A program made the position numbers and the translations under genes. The notes beneath the pieces are model-generated. The model saw only the letters and a list, made by a program, of their open reading frames with translations, ran no database searches and was not told where the DNA came from. From contig JAEYXD010000241.1 in assembly GCA_023428645.1 (NCBI GenBank), positions 1 to 18,079 on the forward strand: DNA of 18,079 nucleotides. Reading direction: 5' to 3'. The DNA comes from Pseudomonadota bacterium (GTDB lineage: Bacteria > Pseudomonadota > Gammaproteobacteria > Steroidobacterales > Steroidobacteraceae). Of this stretch, positions 1 to 7,045 are shown piece by piece (the first letter of the stretch is position 1; the number at the start of each line of letters is the position of its first letter).

Positions 1-767
1 ATGCTCGCCTGCAGGTCGCGGATGCGCGATTCGCCCGAGGGGTGCGTGCTCAAGAACTCCGGCGGGCCGCCGCCGCCGACCTTGCCCATCTTCTCCCAGA
101 GCGTGACGGCCGCATTCGGGTCGTAACCGGCGCGCGCCATCAGCTCCAAGCCGATGCGATCGGCTTCAGCTTCCTGCTCCCGGCTGTGCGGTAGCTGGAA
201 CGTCACCGCGGAGATCTGGCTCGCCAACGCCATCGTCGCGTCGCCCGCGCCAGTCGCGACGCCGATCCCCGCCAGCACGAGCTGCTCGGCGTAGGCGCGC
301 GACAAGCGCTCGCGGGAATGCTCGCGCAAGGCATGCGCGATCTCGTGGCCGATGACGGCCGCGAGTTCGGCGTCGGTCGCTTGCAACTGGTCGACCAGCC
401 CGGTGTACACCATGATCTTGCCGCCGGGCATGCAGTACGCATTCACGTCATTGGAATCCTGGACGTTCACTTCCCAATCCCATTGCGTCGCATCGGGACG
501 GAACGTGTTCGTGAACGGAATCAGGCGCTGCGAGATCGCTTGCACGCGCTTGTACGTCTGCTGATTGGTGTTCAGGGCGCCTTGCTTGCGCGCCTTGTCG
601 AGCTCCTGGTCGTACGCCACTTGAGCGCCCTGCTCGACTTCCTTTTCCGAAACGAGCATGCGCTGCTTGCGATCGACCCCGACGGCGCCAGGGTTCGTCG
701 TCTGCACTGTCTGGCAGGCGGTCAAGCCGCACGCGAGACCCACGATCAACCACTGGCGGATGCGCAT
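1..767 (-). CDS. M48 family zinc metalloprotease, lipoprotein (C-terminus cut by left edge)
   Basis: Partial gene that starts at 767 and runs off the left edge. About 255 codons are visible, so only the C-terminal end is missing. The N-terminus is a lipoprotein signal with a hydrophobic stretch and lipobox LTAC (Cys18), so the mature protein should be a lipid-anchored periplasmic or outer-membrane protease. The zinc site of peptidase family M48 is complete: HEIAH at residues 141-145 supplies two His ligands and the catalytic Glu, and an ExxxD motif (E199 to D203, EAEAD) supplies the third ligand. This layout matches LoiP/YcaL/BepA-type M48 proteases, which degrade or help fold outer-membrane proteins in E. 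coli. No TPR repeats are visible, so it looks like the short LoiP/YcaL type rather than BepA. A GGAG sequence lies 7-8 bases before the ATG. It follows the SRPBCC gene on the same strand after about 80 bases. The specific substrate is unknown. Confidence 0.9.
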   Translation of the reverse strand, partial: MRIRQWLIVGLACGLTACQTVQTTNPGAVGVDRKQRMLVSEKEVEQGAQVAYDQELDKARKQGALNTNQQTYKRVQAISQRLIPFTNTFRPDATQWDWEVNVQDSNDVNAYCMPGGKIMVYTGLVDQLQATDAELAAVIGHEIAHALREHSRERLSRAYAEQLVLAGIGVATGAGDATMALASQISAVTFQLPHSREQEAEADRIGLELMARAGYDPNAAVTLWEKMGKVGGGGPPEFLSTHPSGESRIRDLQAS

Positions 768-848
768 GAGGACACTCCGAATGACGGTCACGGTCGGCCG
801 AAAAACGCGCGGTCGCAGGGCGAGTTCCTGCTGCTCATACGGCCACGG

Positions 849-1409
849 TCAGGGCTTCGCTTCCACCTTGGGCGCTTCCGGCGTGCCCGCGGTGACGAAT
901 CGCCCGAGGCGCTGCGCCTGAATGACGAGCACTTCGTCCACGATCGGCGCCCAGTCCGACAAGGGCCGATCGGCCAGGCCACCGACGTTGTACGTCATCG
1001 TGATGCGCGAGCCGCCGCCGGCGGCATCGATCTGCCACGTGAGGCTGCCGGTCACGCCGAACTCTTGCAGCGGCCCGAGCGCGCCGATCAAACGCAGCGT
1101 CTTCGCCGGCTGCGCGTAGACGACCGTGCCGTGCTCGATGCCCGCGTACAGGCTCAGCTTCTCGCAGAAGCAGCCGCGCACGATCGGCTCGAGGGAGAGA
1201 TTGCGCGCGTCCCCTGAATAGGTGTGCTCCGGGTCCCACCACTTCGCGATATCGGACAACGCAGCCCAAACGACGGGAGGCGCGACGTTCGGCGCATCGA
1301 CGACGTGGCGAATGTTGAACCCGTTCGGCGCCGCATTCACGATCTCGGCATGCGCGGCGGAATGCAGCGCGAGGCCCACAACCAACGACAGGACGGACAG
1401 GCAACGCAT
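849..1409 (-). CDS. Exported SRPBCC (polyketide cyclase/START-like) family protein
   Basis: 186-residue protein. I chose the ATG at 1409 because a near-perfect ribosome binding site (AAGGGAGGT) lies four bases upstream and the protein then begins with a clean Sec signal peptide (cleavage after AHA, residues 19-21). The open frame continues upstream to 1478, but that start would bury the signal peptide. The mature part has the look of the SRPBCC superfamily: an N-terminal strand ending in VDAPNVAPPVVWAALSD, a WW motif near residues 57-58 (KWWDPEHTYSGD) and a late helix around residues 152-172 (WAPIVDEVLVIQAQRLGRF). The superfamily forms a deep hydrophobic ligand pocket. The ligand cannot be read from sequence. 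An exported member is less usual than a cytoplasmic one. It is divergent from folE. Confidence 0.8.
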   Translation of the reverse strand: MRCLSVLSLVVGLALHSAAHAEIVNAAPNGFNIRHVVDAPNVAPPVVWAALSDIAKWWDPEHTYSGDARNLSLEPIVRGCFCEKLSLYAGIEHGTVVYAQPAKTLRLIGALGPLQEFGVTGSLTWQIDAAGGGSRITMTYNVGGLADRPLSDWAPIVDEVLVIQAQRLGRFVTAGTPEAPKVEAKP

Positions 1410-1413
1410 CACG

Positions 1414-1422
1414 ACCTCCCTT
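1414..1422 (-). promoter_or_regulatory. Strong ribosome binding site that sets the SRPBCC start
   Basis: On the minus strand this reads AAGGGAGGT, close to the full anti-Shine-Dalgarno complement, with four bases to the ATG at 1409. It decides for the signal-peptide start over the longer reading frame. Confidence 0.75.
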
Positions 1423-1515
1423 GAAACGAGCGGCCGATAGTAAACCGAGGCGCGTCGTCCGCAGAACATGGTGGGCACGTCGGCCGAAGGTGCGGGCGTC
1501 GAGGCAGCGGTCGGC

Positions 1516-1521
1516 TACACT
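1516..1521 (+). promoter_or_regulatory. Possible -10 element for folE
   Basis: TACACT sits about 40 bases before the folE start in the 150-base gap between the divergent SRPBCC and folE genes. No convincing -35 hexamer lies 16-18 bases upstream, so this is only a weak candidate. Confidence 0.2.
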
Positions 1522-1559
1522 ACCGGGCCTCGCTTCATGACATAAGGTCCGGCGCCGAC

Positions 1560-2180
1560 ATGGCCACCCGCAAGCCCGCAAAATCGAAGTCCCAACCGCT
1601 GCCGGCGCGCAGTCGCGTGAAGCAAGAGCAAGCCGAAGAAGCAGTGCGCACGCTGTTGCGCTGGGCCGGCGAAGACCCCTCCCGCGAAGGTCTGCGCGAG
1701 ACGCCGACCCGCGTCGTCCGCGCTTACCGCGATTGGTTTTCGGGCTATCTCTCCGATCCGGCGGATTATCTGCGCCGTACCTTCGAGGAAGTCGCGGGCT
1801 ACGACGAGATGATCGTCCTGCGCGACATCGAGTTCGAATCACATTGCGAGCACCACATGGCACCGATCATCGGCCGCGCGCACGTTGGCTACCTGCCGAC
1901 GAACAAGGTGGTCGGCATCAGCAAGCTCGCGCGCGTCGTCGATGGCTACGCACGACGCTTCCAAGTGCAAGAGAAGCTCACCGCCCAGATTGCCGCGTGT
2001 ATCGCGGACGTGCTGAAACCGCGCGGTGTCGGTGTCGTCATCGACGCCACGCATCAGTGCATGTCGACGCGCGGCGTCCACAAGCGCGCCGTATCGATGG
2101 TGACGAGCAAGATGCTCGGCGCCTTTCGCGAGGACGCGCGCACCCGCGCAGAGTTCTTGAGATTCATCGAAGGACGCTGA
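1560..2180 (+). CDS. folE: GTP cyclohydrolase I
   Basis: 206-residue cytoplasmic enzyme that converts GTP to 7,8-dihydroneopterin triphosphate and formate, the first step of tetrahydrofolate synthesis. It is the zinc-dependent type I (FolE) enzyme. The signature CEHHMAPIIGRAHVGYLP carries zinc ligands C96 and H99 with the catalytic His98. The third ligand is C167 in THQCMSTRGVHKR, next to H165. Each cysteine is offset by exactly 14 residues from its E. coli counterpart (C110, C181). The basic, Lys/Pro-rich first 20 residues are a loose extension before the usual N-terminal helix. The sequence is full length with no lesion. The Shine-Dalgarno is weak (AAGG about 13 bases upstream). The next plus-strand gene begins 163 bases downstream, so folE is probably a single-gene unit. 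Confidence 0.97.
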   Translation: MATRKPAKSKSQPLPARSRVKQEQAEEAVRTLLRWAGEDPSREGLRETPTRVVRAYRDWFSGYLSDPADYLRRTFEEVAGYDEMIVLRDIEFESHCEHHMAPIIGRAHVGYLPTNKVVGISKLARVVDGYARRFQVQEKLTAQIAACIADVLKPRGVGVVIDATHQCMSTRGVHKRAVSMVTSKMLGAFREDARTRAEFLRFIEGR

Positions 2181-2343
2181 CCACCGTTAGGGCTTTCCCT
2201 GCGCGCAGCCGTCGGGCGGAGCGCACCACGCGCCTCGTCTGTGACGCGAGTCTCACCCGCGCGAGCATCTCGGGGCCTAGCATCGCGCCGTCTGCTCGCG
2301 CTGACAGTCTTCCTGATCTCGTCTCTCGCAAGGTCGTCTCGAC

Positions 2344-3063
2344 GTGAATGCAAGGGCTCTGCATCCGCTTGGCATGAACACCGGCAGCGTTGGCCGCGCC
2401 GAGCACATTTCGATCGAAGCCGACGCCGACTATGCGACGCCATCGCGACCAGCGCACCGCAAGGTGCGCTCGAAATACGCGCTGCACAGCGCGATGCGCA
2501 AATGCTCGACGGAGCTGTCGCTGCTCGAAGAGTCCTATCTGCAAGTGCACGCGGTGCGCGCACGCAAAGCGCCGCTCAGATACATCGTCGATCTGCGCTT
2601 TCTCAATTCGCAGCCGGTGCGCGTACGCCGCATCGCGTGGCCATGGTTCCTGCTCGGGGCGGCGCTCGTGCTCGCTGCTGCCGGCGGCATGTGGCTCGCG
2701 CGAGCCGCGCCCGCGCCGTTCGCGAACCCCTACTTCCTCGGCGCCTGCGTCGCGATGGCGTGCGCGTTGGGTGCCGCGTTCTTCGGCACGCGCAGGACAT
2801 TCGAATCGCTCAATTTCACGACGCTGAATGGCGGCGCGACGATCGTCAGTGTGCTCGGCGGCCTGGGCAGCACGAAGGCGGGAAAGTCGTTCTTCGTCGC
2901 CATGATCAAGGACATCGCCGCCGCGAAGGCGGCGCGGCCGCAGCAGCGGCAGCATTGGCTGCGCGACGAGATGCGCGAGCATCATCGACTGCGCGAGCTC
3001 GGCGTGCTGAGCGAAGCGGATTACGAAGCGAGCAAGGCCCGCATTCTGAAGGCGCACGCGTAA
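2344..3063 (+). CDS. Unrecognised two-helix membrane protein with SHOCT-like C-terminus
   Basis: 239 residues if the GTG at 2344 is used (AAGG about 10 bases upstream). An ATG at codon 11 (2374) is an alternative. I do not recognise a named family. Visible parts are a polar N-terminal region of about 95 residues with a basic stretch, two transmembrane helices (about 98-118 and 129-148) separated by a short loop, and a 40-residue segment beginning TRRTFESLNFTTLNGG. After an Ala/Gln/Arg-rich linker comes an amphipathic tail (about 214-236, LRELGVLSEADYEASKARIL) that resembles SHOCT short oligomerisation motifs. Both ends are probably cytoplasmic. A Walker A-like string (GSTKAGKS, 175-182) occurs but no other NTPase motif does. 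The gene converges with the EEP gene, with only four bases between their stop codons. Confidence 0.65.
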   Translation: MNARALHPLGMNTGSVGRAEHISIEADADYATPSRPAHRKVRSKYALHSAMRKCSTELSLLEESYLQVHAVRARKAPLRYIVDLRFLNSQPVRVRRIAWPWFLLGAALVLAAAGGMWLARAAPAPFANPYFLGACVAMACALGAAFFGTRRTFESLNFTTLNGGATIVSVLGGLGSTKAGKSFFVAMIKDIAAAKAARPQQRQHWLRDEMREHHRLRELGVLSEADYEASKARILKAHA

Positions 3064-3067
3064 GCCA

Positions 3068-3826
3068 TCAGGCGTGCAACTTGCTCAGATCCAGCACTGC
3101 CTTGAGCGGCAGATGATCGGATGCCTTGCGCGTGAGGTCGCTGCGATGCGCGGTGATGGATTCGATCGCGGCGTGCGGTCGCACCCAGATCCGCGTGAGC
3201 GCGAGCAGCGGCGCGAACGATGGAAAGCCGACGGGCGCCGGCGGCTCGCCGAACGCGAGATGCGCCTCGCGTAGCGTGGTCGCCCCGCGGTACCACTCGT
3301 TCATGTCACCCAATACGATCAGCGGCGCGTCCTGCGAGCCTTCGGCGATCGCGACCATCAACCGCCGCCACTGAAACCGCCGCTCCCGCCGGCGCAGGCC
3401 GAGATGGGTCGCGATGACGCGCAGCGGCCGGCCGCCGAGATCGAGTTCGATGTCGACGGCGCCGCGCGGCTCGGCGCGCGACCAGCTCAAGTCGTGACGC
3501 CGCACGCTGACGATCGGCAAGCGCGTGAGGATCGCGTTGCCGTACTCACCCGTGTGCCGCACGAGCCGCAGGCCCGGCACGGCCGCCATGCGCATTGCCC
3601 GCGCCAGATACTCGAGCTGCATCGATTCCTCGTGCTCGCCCGGTTGATTGTCGACCTCCTGCAGCGCGTAGATGTCGCAATCGAGCTCGCGCAACACATC
3701 GGCGACCCGCTTGGGGCTGCACTTGCGGTCGAGACCGACGCAGCTGTGCAGGTTGTAGGAAGCGATCGCGAGGCGGCCGGCCCGCGCAGGCTGCCACTCA
3801 GGCGGTCCGTGCACGCTCGAGCTCAT
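3068..3826 (-). CDS. Endonuclease/exonuclease/phosphatase (EEP) superfamily protein
   Basis: 252-residue EEP-fold phosphodiesterase or nuclease. Motifs in order are SYNLHSCVG (Asn25), LQEVDN (metal-binding Glu57), GEYGNAILTR (Asn97), ATHLG (His141), GDMNEW (Asp174, Asn176) and SDHLP (Asp237-His238). The position that usually reads LDRI/IDYI has a Thr instead (LTRIWV, T211), so one Asp of the usual active-site network is missing. There is no signal peptide. The start codon lies inside the end of the PLD-VTT gene (29-base overlap), with AAGGAG about 12 bases upstream, so the two are almost certainly co-transcribed and coupled. Pairing with a phospholipase suggests a lipid head-group or signalling substrate rather than DNA, but that is inference. 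Superfamily assignment is secure and the substrate is unknown. Confidence 0.87.
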   Translation of the reverse strand: MSSSVHGPPEWQPARAGRLAIASYNLHSCVGLDRKCSPKRVADVLRELDCDIYALQEVDNQPGEHEESMQLEYLARAMRMAAVPGLRLVRHTGEYGNAILTRLPIVSVRRHDLSWSRAEPRGAVDIELDLGGRPLRVIATHLGLRRRERRFQWRRLMVAIAEGSQDAPLIVLGDMNEWYRGATTLREAHLAFGEPPAPVGFPSFAPLLALTRIWVRPHAAIESITAHRSDLTRKASDHLPLKAVLDLSKLHA

Positions 3827-6002
3827 GATCGGCGTTTGCTCCTTGCGACGAGCGGATCAACCAGCGTCGTACGAACCACGTCGCGAGCGCGACGAGCAGC
3901 AGCGCGGCGGCGATCAACCAATAGTTCACCTCGCCAGGGTCCTTGAGCGCGGCCTGCAGTTGATCGCTCAGAATCGTCGCGGCCAGCGTGCCCGGCAGCA
4001 GCCCGATCGCGGTGCCGACCATGAAGTGCCAGAGCTTGATGCGCACGGCGCCGGCGACGACGCCCTCCACGGAAAACGGCGCCAGCGGCACGAGCCGCAA
4101 GGCAGTCATCGCGATCAGGCCCCGCCGCCGCATCACGTCGATGATGCGATTCAGGTTACGTCCGGCGACCCGCCGCACGGTGGCGCGGCTGAAGCGCATG
4201 CCCGCGACGTACGTCAGCCATGCCGCGAACTCGATACCGAGCATCGCGTATACGAAGCCAAGCCACGGCCCGAACGCAACGACGGCGAACAGCGTGATCA
4301 CCGGCCGCGGAAACATCAGAATGCACGCCGGCGTGTACGCGAGCATGACGAGCACCGGCGCCCACGGCCGGTCGCCGAACTCGCGCGCCCAGCTCGTGAT
4401 GCGTTCGGCTTCGAGCCAGTACGAGAGCGGCGTGAGCTTCCACATCGCGGTCAGGCCCGCGAGCAGCGCGACCGCGGCCGCCAGCTTCCACCATTTGTGG
4501 CTCGCGGCGGGCGTCGGTTCGATTTCGGGACTGAGCAACTTGATGAGCGAGCCCAGCTCGACCGGACGCTCCGGGTCCGCGACGCTGATCATGCTGAGCA
4601 CGGCCGGCGAGACGTCCTCGCTCACCTCGACCGGCCGCAGCGTGCGATCGTCGCGATGCAGCGCCGCGATCGCGCCCCGCAACGAGCCCGTCCGCTCGAC
4701 CTGGCGCTGCACCTCCTCGGGCGTCGAGCCCAGATGCTCGGCGAGCAGCTCGCAGCGCAGCTTGCGAATCGCGCCGGCGATGTCGTCGCGATCGGCGTGG
4801 ATCGCAAGGTCGCACTCCGTATCGAAGCCCATCGAACGATTCGCGACATTCGCCGAGCCGATGCGCACGTACGCGTCGTCGACGATCATCATCTTCGAGT
4901 GCACGTCGATGCACGTGCCTTCCGTAAGCCCTGCGATGAAGGGATACAGCACGCGCAAGCGCCCGTGACGGTCCGCCTCGCGCAGCTTCTTGATCAAACG
5001 CATGCGCAACGTCTGCATCGTCAGCTCCTCGAGCCAGCCATGGCTCAGCTCGCGGACGACGACGATGATCTCCGGGCCGTCCGCTTCCGCGAGCCGCCGC
5101 TCGAGCGCCGCGCCGATCTTCTCGGCGGTGAAGTACTGGTTCTCGATGTAGATGCTGCGTTTGGCGGCCGCGATCATGTCGACGTAGAGCGTCTCGATCT
5201 CGCGCACGCCGGGACGCGCGTCGATCGCCGGCTCGGTGCGCGCGATCGCGACCTCGACATCCGCAACGCTCGCCTGCAGCGTCGACGGCCAGCGCGCATT
5301 CGGCGGCCGCTTGCGGCCGATGCGCCGCCACGATTTGCCGCGGTGGGCCGCGACAGGAGCAAGGATCTCACCGGTCGCGCGCCGCCAGCGATCGCGCACG
5401 AGATGGCCGAGCTGCAGCGCGGCGTCCGAGTCGACGGCCATCACCAGGTCGTGGAACGGCGGATATGGCGTGCCGTGCATGACCCGCCGCTGATCATCCG
5501 CCGCATGCGCGCAGGTGTCCCAGCGGCGGCACGTCAGGTCGATGCCGCCGCAGAACGCGACGGCGTCGTCGATCACGGCGATCTTCTGATGATGCGAGCC
5601 GCTGACCGGATGCGTGTTGTCGTAACGGAAGTGAATGCGTCGATGCGGCTTCCAGCCGAAGCCCGCGAGCGGCGCCCATTCGCGATCCAGCCCGAAGATC
5701 ATCGGGTAGTCCCAGATCAGAATGTGGATGTGCAGCTCGGGGCGGCGCTTGGCGAGCTTGTTCAGAAACTGGCCGAGCTCGAGCTCGCAGTTCTGGCCGT
5801 TCTCGTCGCACAACAGGCGCGTGCGACTGTGGAAATCCCACCCGGCGATCAGGATCGAACGTTGCGCTTGCTCCGCCGCCGCGACGAACGCCTTGAAATA
5901 GGCATCGGCATCGATGATGAACGCGGCCTGATCCGCATGCGCGACACGCCAGCAATTACGCTCGGGTTCGAATATGGAACTAACGTCGCGCTGCTCCGCC
6001 AT
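3798..6002 (-). CDS. Phospholipase D-like and VTT (SNARE-associated) domain fusion membrane protein
   Basis: 734 residues from the ATG at 6002. This start leaves a 73-base gap after the upstream gene and has a GGCGGGG sequence before it. A longer frame to 6134 would run into the neighbouring gene. The N-terminal half is a phospholipase D/cardiolipin synthase-type enzyme with both HKD motifs: SHHQKIAVIDD (H138, K140, D145) and VHSKMMIVDD (H368, K370, D375), each followed by the usual Gly-rich stretch (FCGGID; GSANVANRSMGFDTE). After a linker, the C-terminal third is a VTT/DedA-related domain (about residues 536-681) with a hydrophobic helix before it (about 506-522) and one after it (about 693-711). 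It holds the VTT hallmarks FPRPVITLFAVVAFGPWLG and LRLVPLAPFSVEGVVAGA. The known PLD chemistry is phosphatidyl transfer or hydrolysis, and VTT/DedA proteins are linked to lipid scrambling or transport. A combined lipid-remodelling role at the inner membrane is inferred. Confidence 0.92.
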   Translation of the reverse strand: MAEQRDVSSIFEPERNCWRVAHADQAAFIIDADAYFKAFVAAAEQAQRSILIAGWDFHSRTRLLCDENGQNCELELGQFLNKLAKRRPELHIHILIWDYPMIFGLDREWAPLAGFGWKPHRRIHFRYDNTHPVSGSHHQKIAVIDDAVAFCGGIDLTCRRWDTCAHAADDQRRVMHGTPYPPFHDLVMAVDSDAALQLGHLVRDRWRRATGEILAPVAAHRGKSWRRIGRKRPPNARWPSTLQASVADVEVAIARTEPAIDARPGVREIETLYVDMIAAAKRSIYIENQYFTAEKIGAALERRLAEADGPEIIVVVRELSHGWLEELTMQTLRMRLIKKLREADRHGRLRVLYPFIAGLTEGTCIDVHSKMMIVDDAYVRIGSANVANRSMGFDTECDLAIHADRDDIAGAIRKLRCELLAEHLGSTPEEVQRQVERTGSLRGAIAALHRDDRTLRPVEVSEDVSPAVLSMISVADPERPVELGSLIKLLSPEIEPTPAASHKWWKLAAAVALLAGLTAMWKLTPLSYWLEAERITSWAREFGDRPWAPVLVMLAYTPACILMFPRPVITLFAVVAFGPWLGFVYAMLGIEFAAWLTYVAGMRFSRATVRRVAGRNLNRIIDVMRRRGLIAMTALRLVPLAPFSVEGVVAGAVRIKLWHFMVGTAIGLLPGTLAATILSDQLQAALKDPGEVNYWLIAAALLLVALATWFVRRWLIRSSQGANADHELERARTA

Positions 6003-6075
6003 GGCTGCCCCGCCGAAACTGTCGGGGGAACGCTCGCTGCGGAGTTTGGGTTCCGGCCGCGGGCCGGCGTCGGCC

Positions 6076-6948
6076 TCACGCCGCGCCGTGCTCCTTGAAC
6101 CAGGCTTGCAATTTATTCCAGGCGTCCTTGGCATCCGCTTCGTCGTAGCTCGGCCGATAGTCGGCGAAAAAGCCGTGCTGTGCGTTCGGATACACGTCGA
6201 TTCGCGCCGGCACTTGCGCTTTCTTCAGCGCCTCGCGCATCTGCTCGACCGTGTTCAGCGGGATGCCTTGATCCTTGCCACCGTAGAAGCCGAGGACCGG
6301 CGCGTTCAGATTCGCGGCGACGTCGATGGGTTGCTGCGGCGTGAGCTCGGTCGGCTGGCCGACGAGCCGACCGTACCATGCGACCCCTGCCTTCAAGCGC
6401 TTGCTGTGCGCGGCATACAGCCACACGATGCGTCCGCCCCAGCAGAAGCCGGTGATACCGAGCCGGGTGACATCGCCCTTGCCGGTCTCGGTGGCGTACT
6501 CGACGCACGCGTCGAGATCGCTCATGACCTGCTCGTCGGGGACTTTCGCGACGACCTTACGAATCTCGTCGATCGATTGCAGCTTCGAGACATCGCCCTG
6601 GCGCGCGTAGAGCTCCGGCGCGATCGCGAAATAACCGAGCCTCGCGAAACGGCGGCAGATGTCCTTGATGTGCTCGTGCACGCCGAAGATCTCCTGCACG
6701 ACGAGCACGACCGGGAAGGGGCCGCCGGACTTCGGCATCGCGCGGTACGCCGGAATCGTTTGATCGCCGACGGGCACCTTCACCTCACCGGCGGTGAGTC
6801 CTTCATCGCTGGTCGAGATCGTCGCGGCGGTGACCGGCTGCACCGCCATGGCAAAGCCCGCGGCGAGGCTCGTGACGACCATCTGGCGCCGCGAGAAATC
6901 GGCGCGCGCGAGGGCGTTGGCGATATCACCGTGTAAGTCTTGGCTCAT
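6076..6948 (-). CDS. Dienelactone hydrolase family protein with Tat signal
   Basis: 290-residue alpha/beta hydrolase. The N-terminus has a twin-arginine motif (SRRQMVV, about residues 19-25) and a hydrophobic stretch ending near VTA (39-41), so it is probably exported folded to the periplasm. The catalytic triad of the dienelactone hydrolase family is visible: nucleophile Cys169 in GFCWGG, Asp226 in YGGKDQGIP and His258 in NAQHGFF. Glu86 in the EIFG motif (QEIFGVHEHI) is the residue that contacts the nucleophile in this family. A GAGGAA ribosome binding site lies six bases before the ATG. Family members hydrolyse dienelactones in chloroaromatic degradation, but no aromatic pathway gene is nearby, so the natural ester or lactone is unknown. 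It lies between the giant oxidoreductase and PLD-VTT genes on the same strand, with gaps of about 100 and 73 bases. Confidence 0.92.
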   Translation of the reverse strand: MSQDLHGDIANALARADFSRRQMVVTSLAAGFAMAVQPVTAATISTSDEGLTAGEVKVPVGDQTIPAYRAMPKSGGPFPVVLVVQEIFGVHEHIKDICRRFARLGYFAIAPELYARQGDVSKLQSIDEIRKVVAKVPDEQVMSDLDACVEYATETGKGDVTRLGITGFCWGGRIVWLYAAHSKRLKAGVAWYGRLVGQPTELTPQQPIDVAANLNAPVLGFYGGKDQGIPLNTVEQMREALKKAQVPARIDVYPNAQHGFFADYRPSYDEADAKDAWNKLQAWFKEHGAA

Positions 6949-7009
6949 GACGCATTCCTCGGTGCTTCGAAGCGTCGAAGTCTACTGCGCAAGACCGGCC
7001 AATCGAACA

Positions 7010-7041
7010 GCGCCCCCCTCTTCCGACGTGAGAAGGGGCGC
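7010..7041 (-). terminator. Stem-loop just after the FAD/Fe-S oxidoreductase stop
   Basis: A perfect 7-base inverted repeat (GCGCCCC at 7010-7016, GGGGCGC at 7035-7041) begins five bases after the stop codon at 7046-7048. The stem can be extended by TTC/GAA (7021-7023 with 7032-7034) across a four-base bulge. The position fits a transcription terminator for the minus-strand oxidoreductase gene. No U-tract follows, so it may be an mRNA-stabilising or imperfect terminator hairpin. Confidence 0.5.
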
Positions 7042-7045
7042 GGGA

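Noticed and set aside
835..1863. A 342-codon minus-strand frame crossing the SRPBCC gene and the start of folE
   Set aside because: It is Arg/Ala-rich, has no motif and conflicts with two well-supported genes.
2181..2343. Search for an RNA gene or terminator after folE
   Set aside because: Only a short AGGG/CCCT repeat was found. Nothing is stable enough to call.
2866..2889. Walker A-like GSTKAGKS (residues 175-182) in the two-helix membrane protein
   Set aside because: No Walker B or other NTPase motif and no P-loop fold context follow, and the segment looks like a small domain after the membrane helices. Most likely chance.
3825..6098. A 757-codon plus-strand frame antisense to the PLD-VTT gene
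   Set aside because: Same GC-driven shadow effect. It lacks domains, while the minus strand holds both HKD motifs and the VTT domain.
6003..6134. N-terminal extension of the PLD-VTT protein by 44 residues
   Set aside because: It would overlap the end of the hydrolase gene, its residues look like non-coding Arg/Pro/Ser-rich sequence, and the ATG at 6002 has a GGCGGGG sequence upstream.
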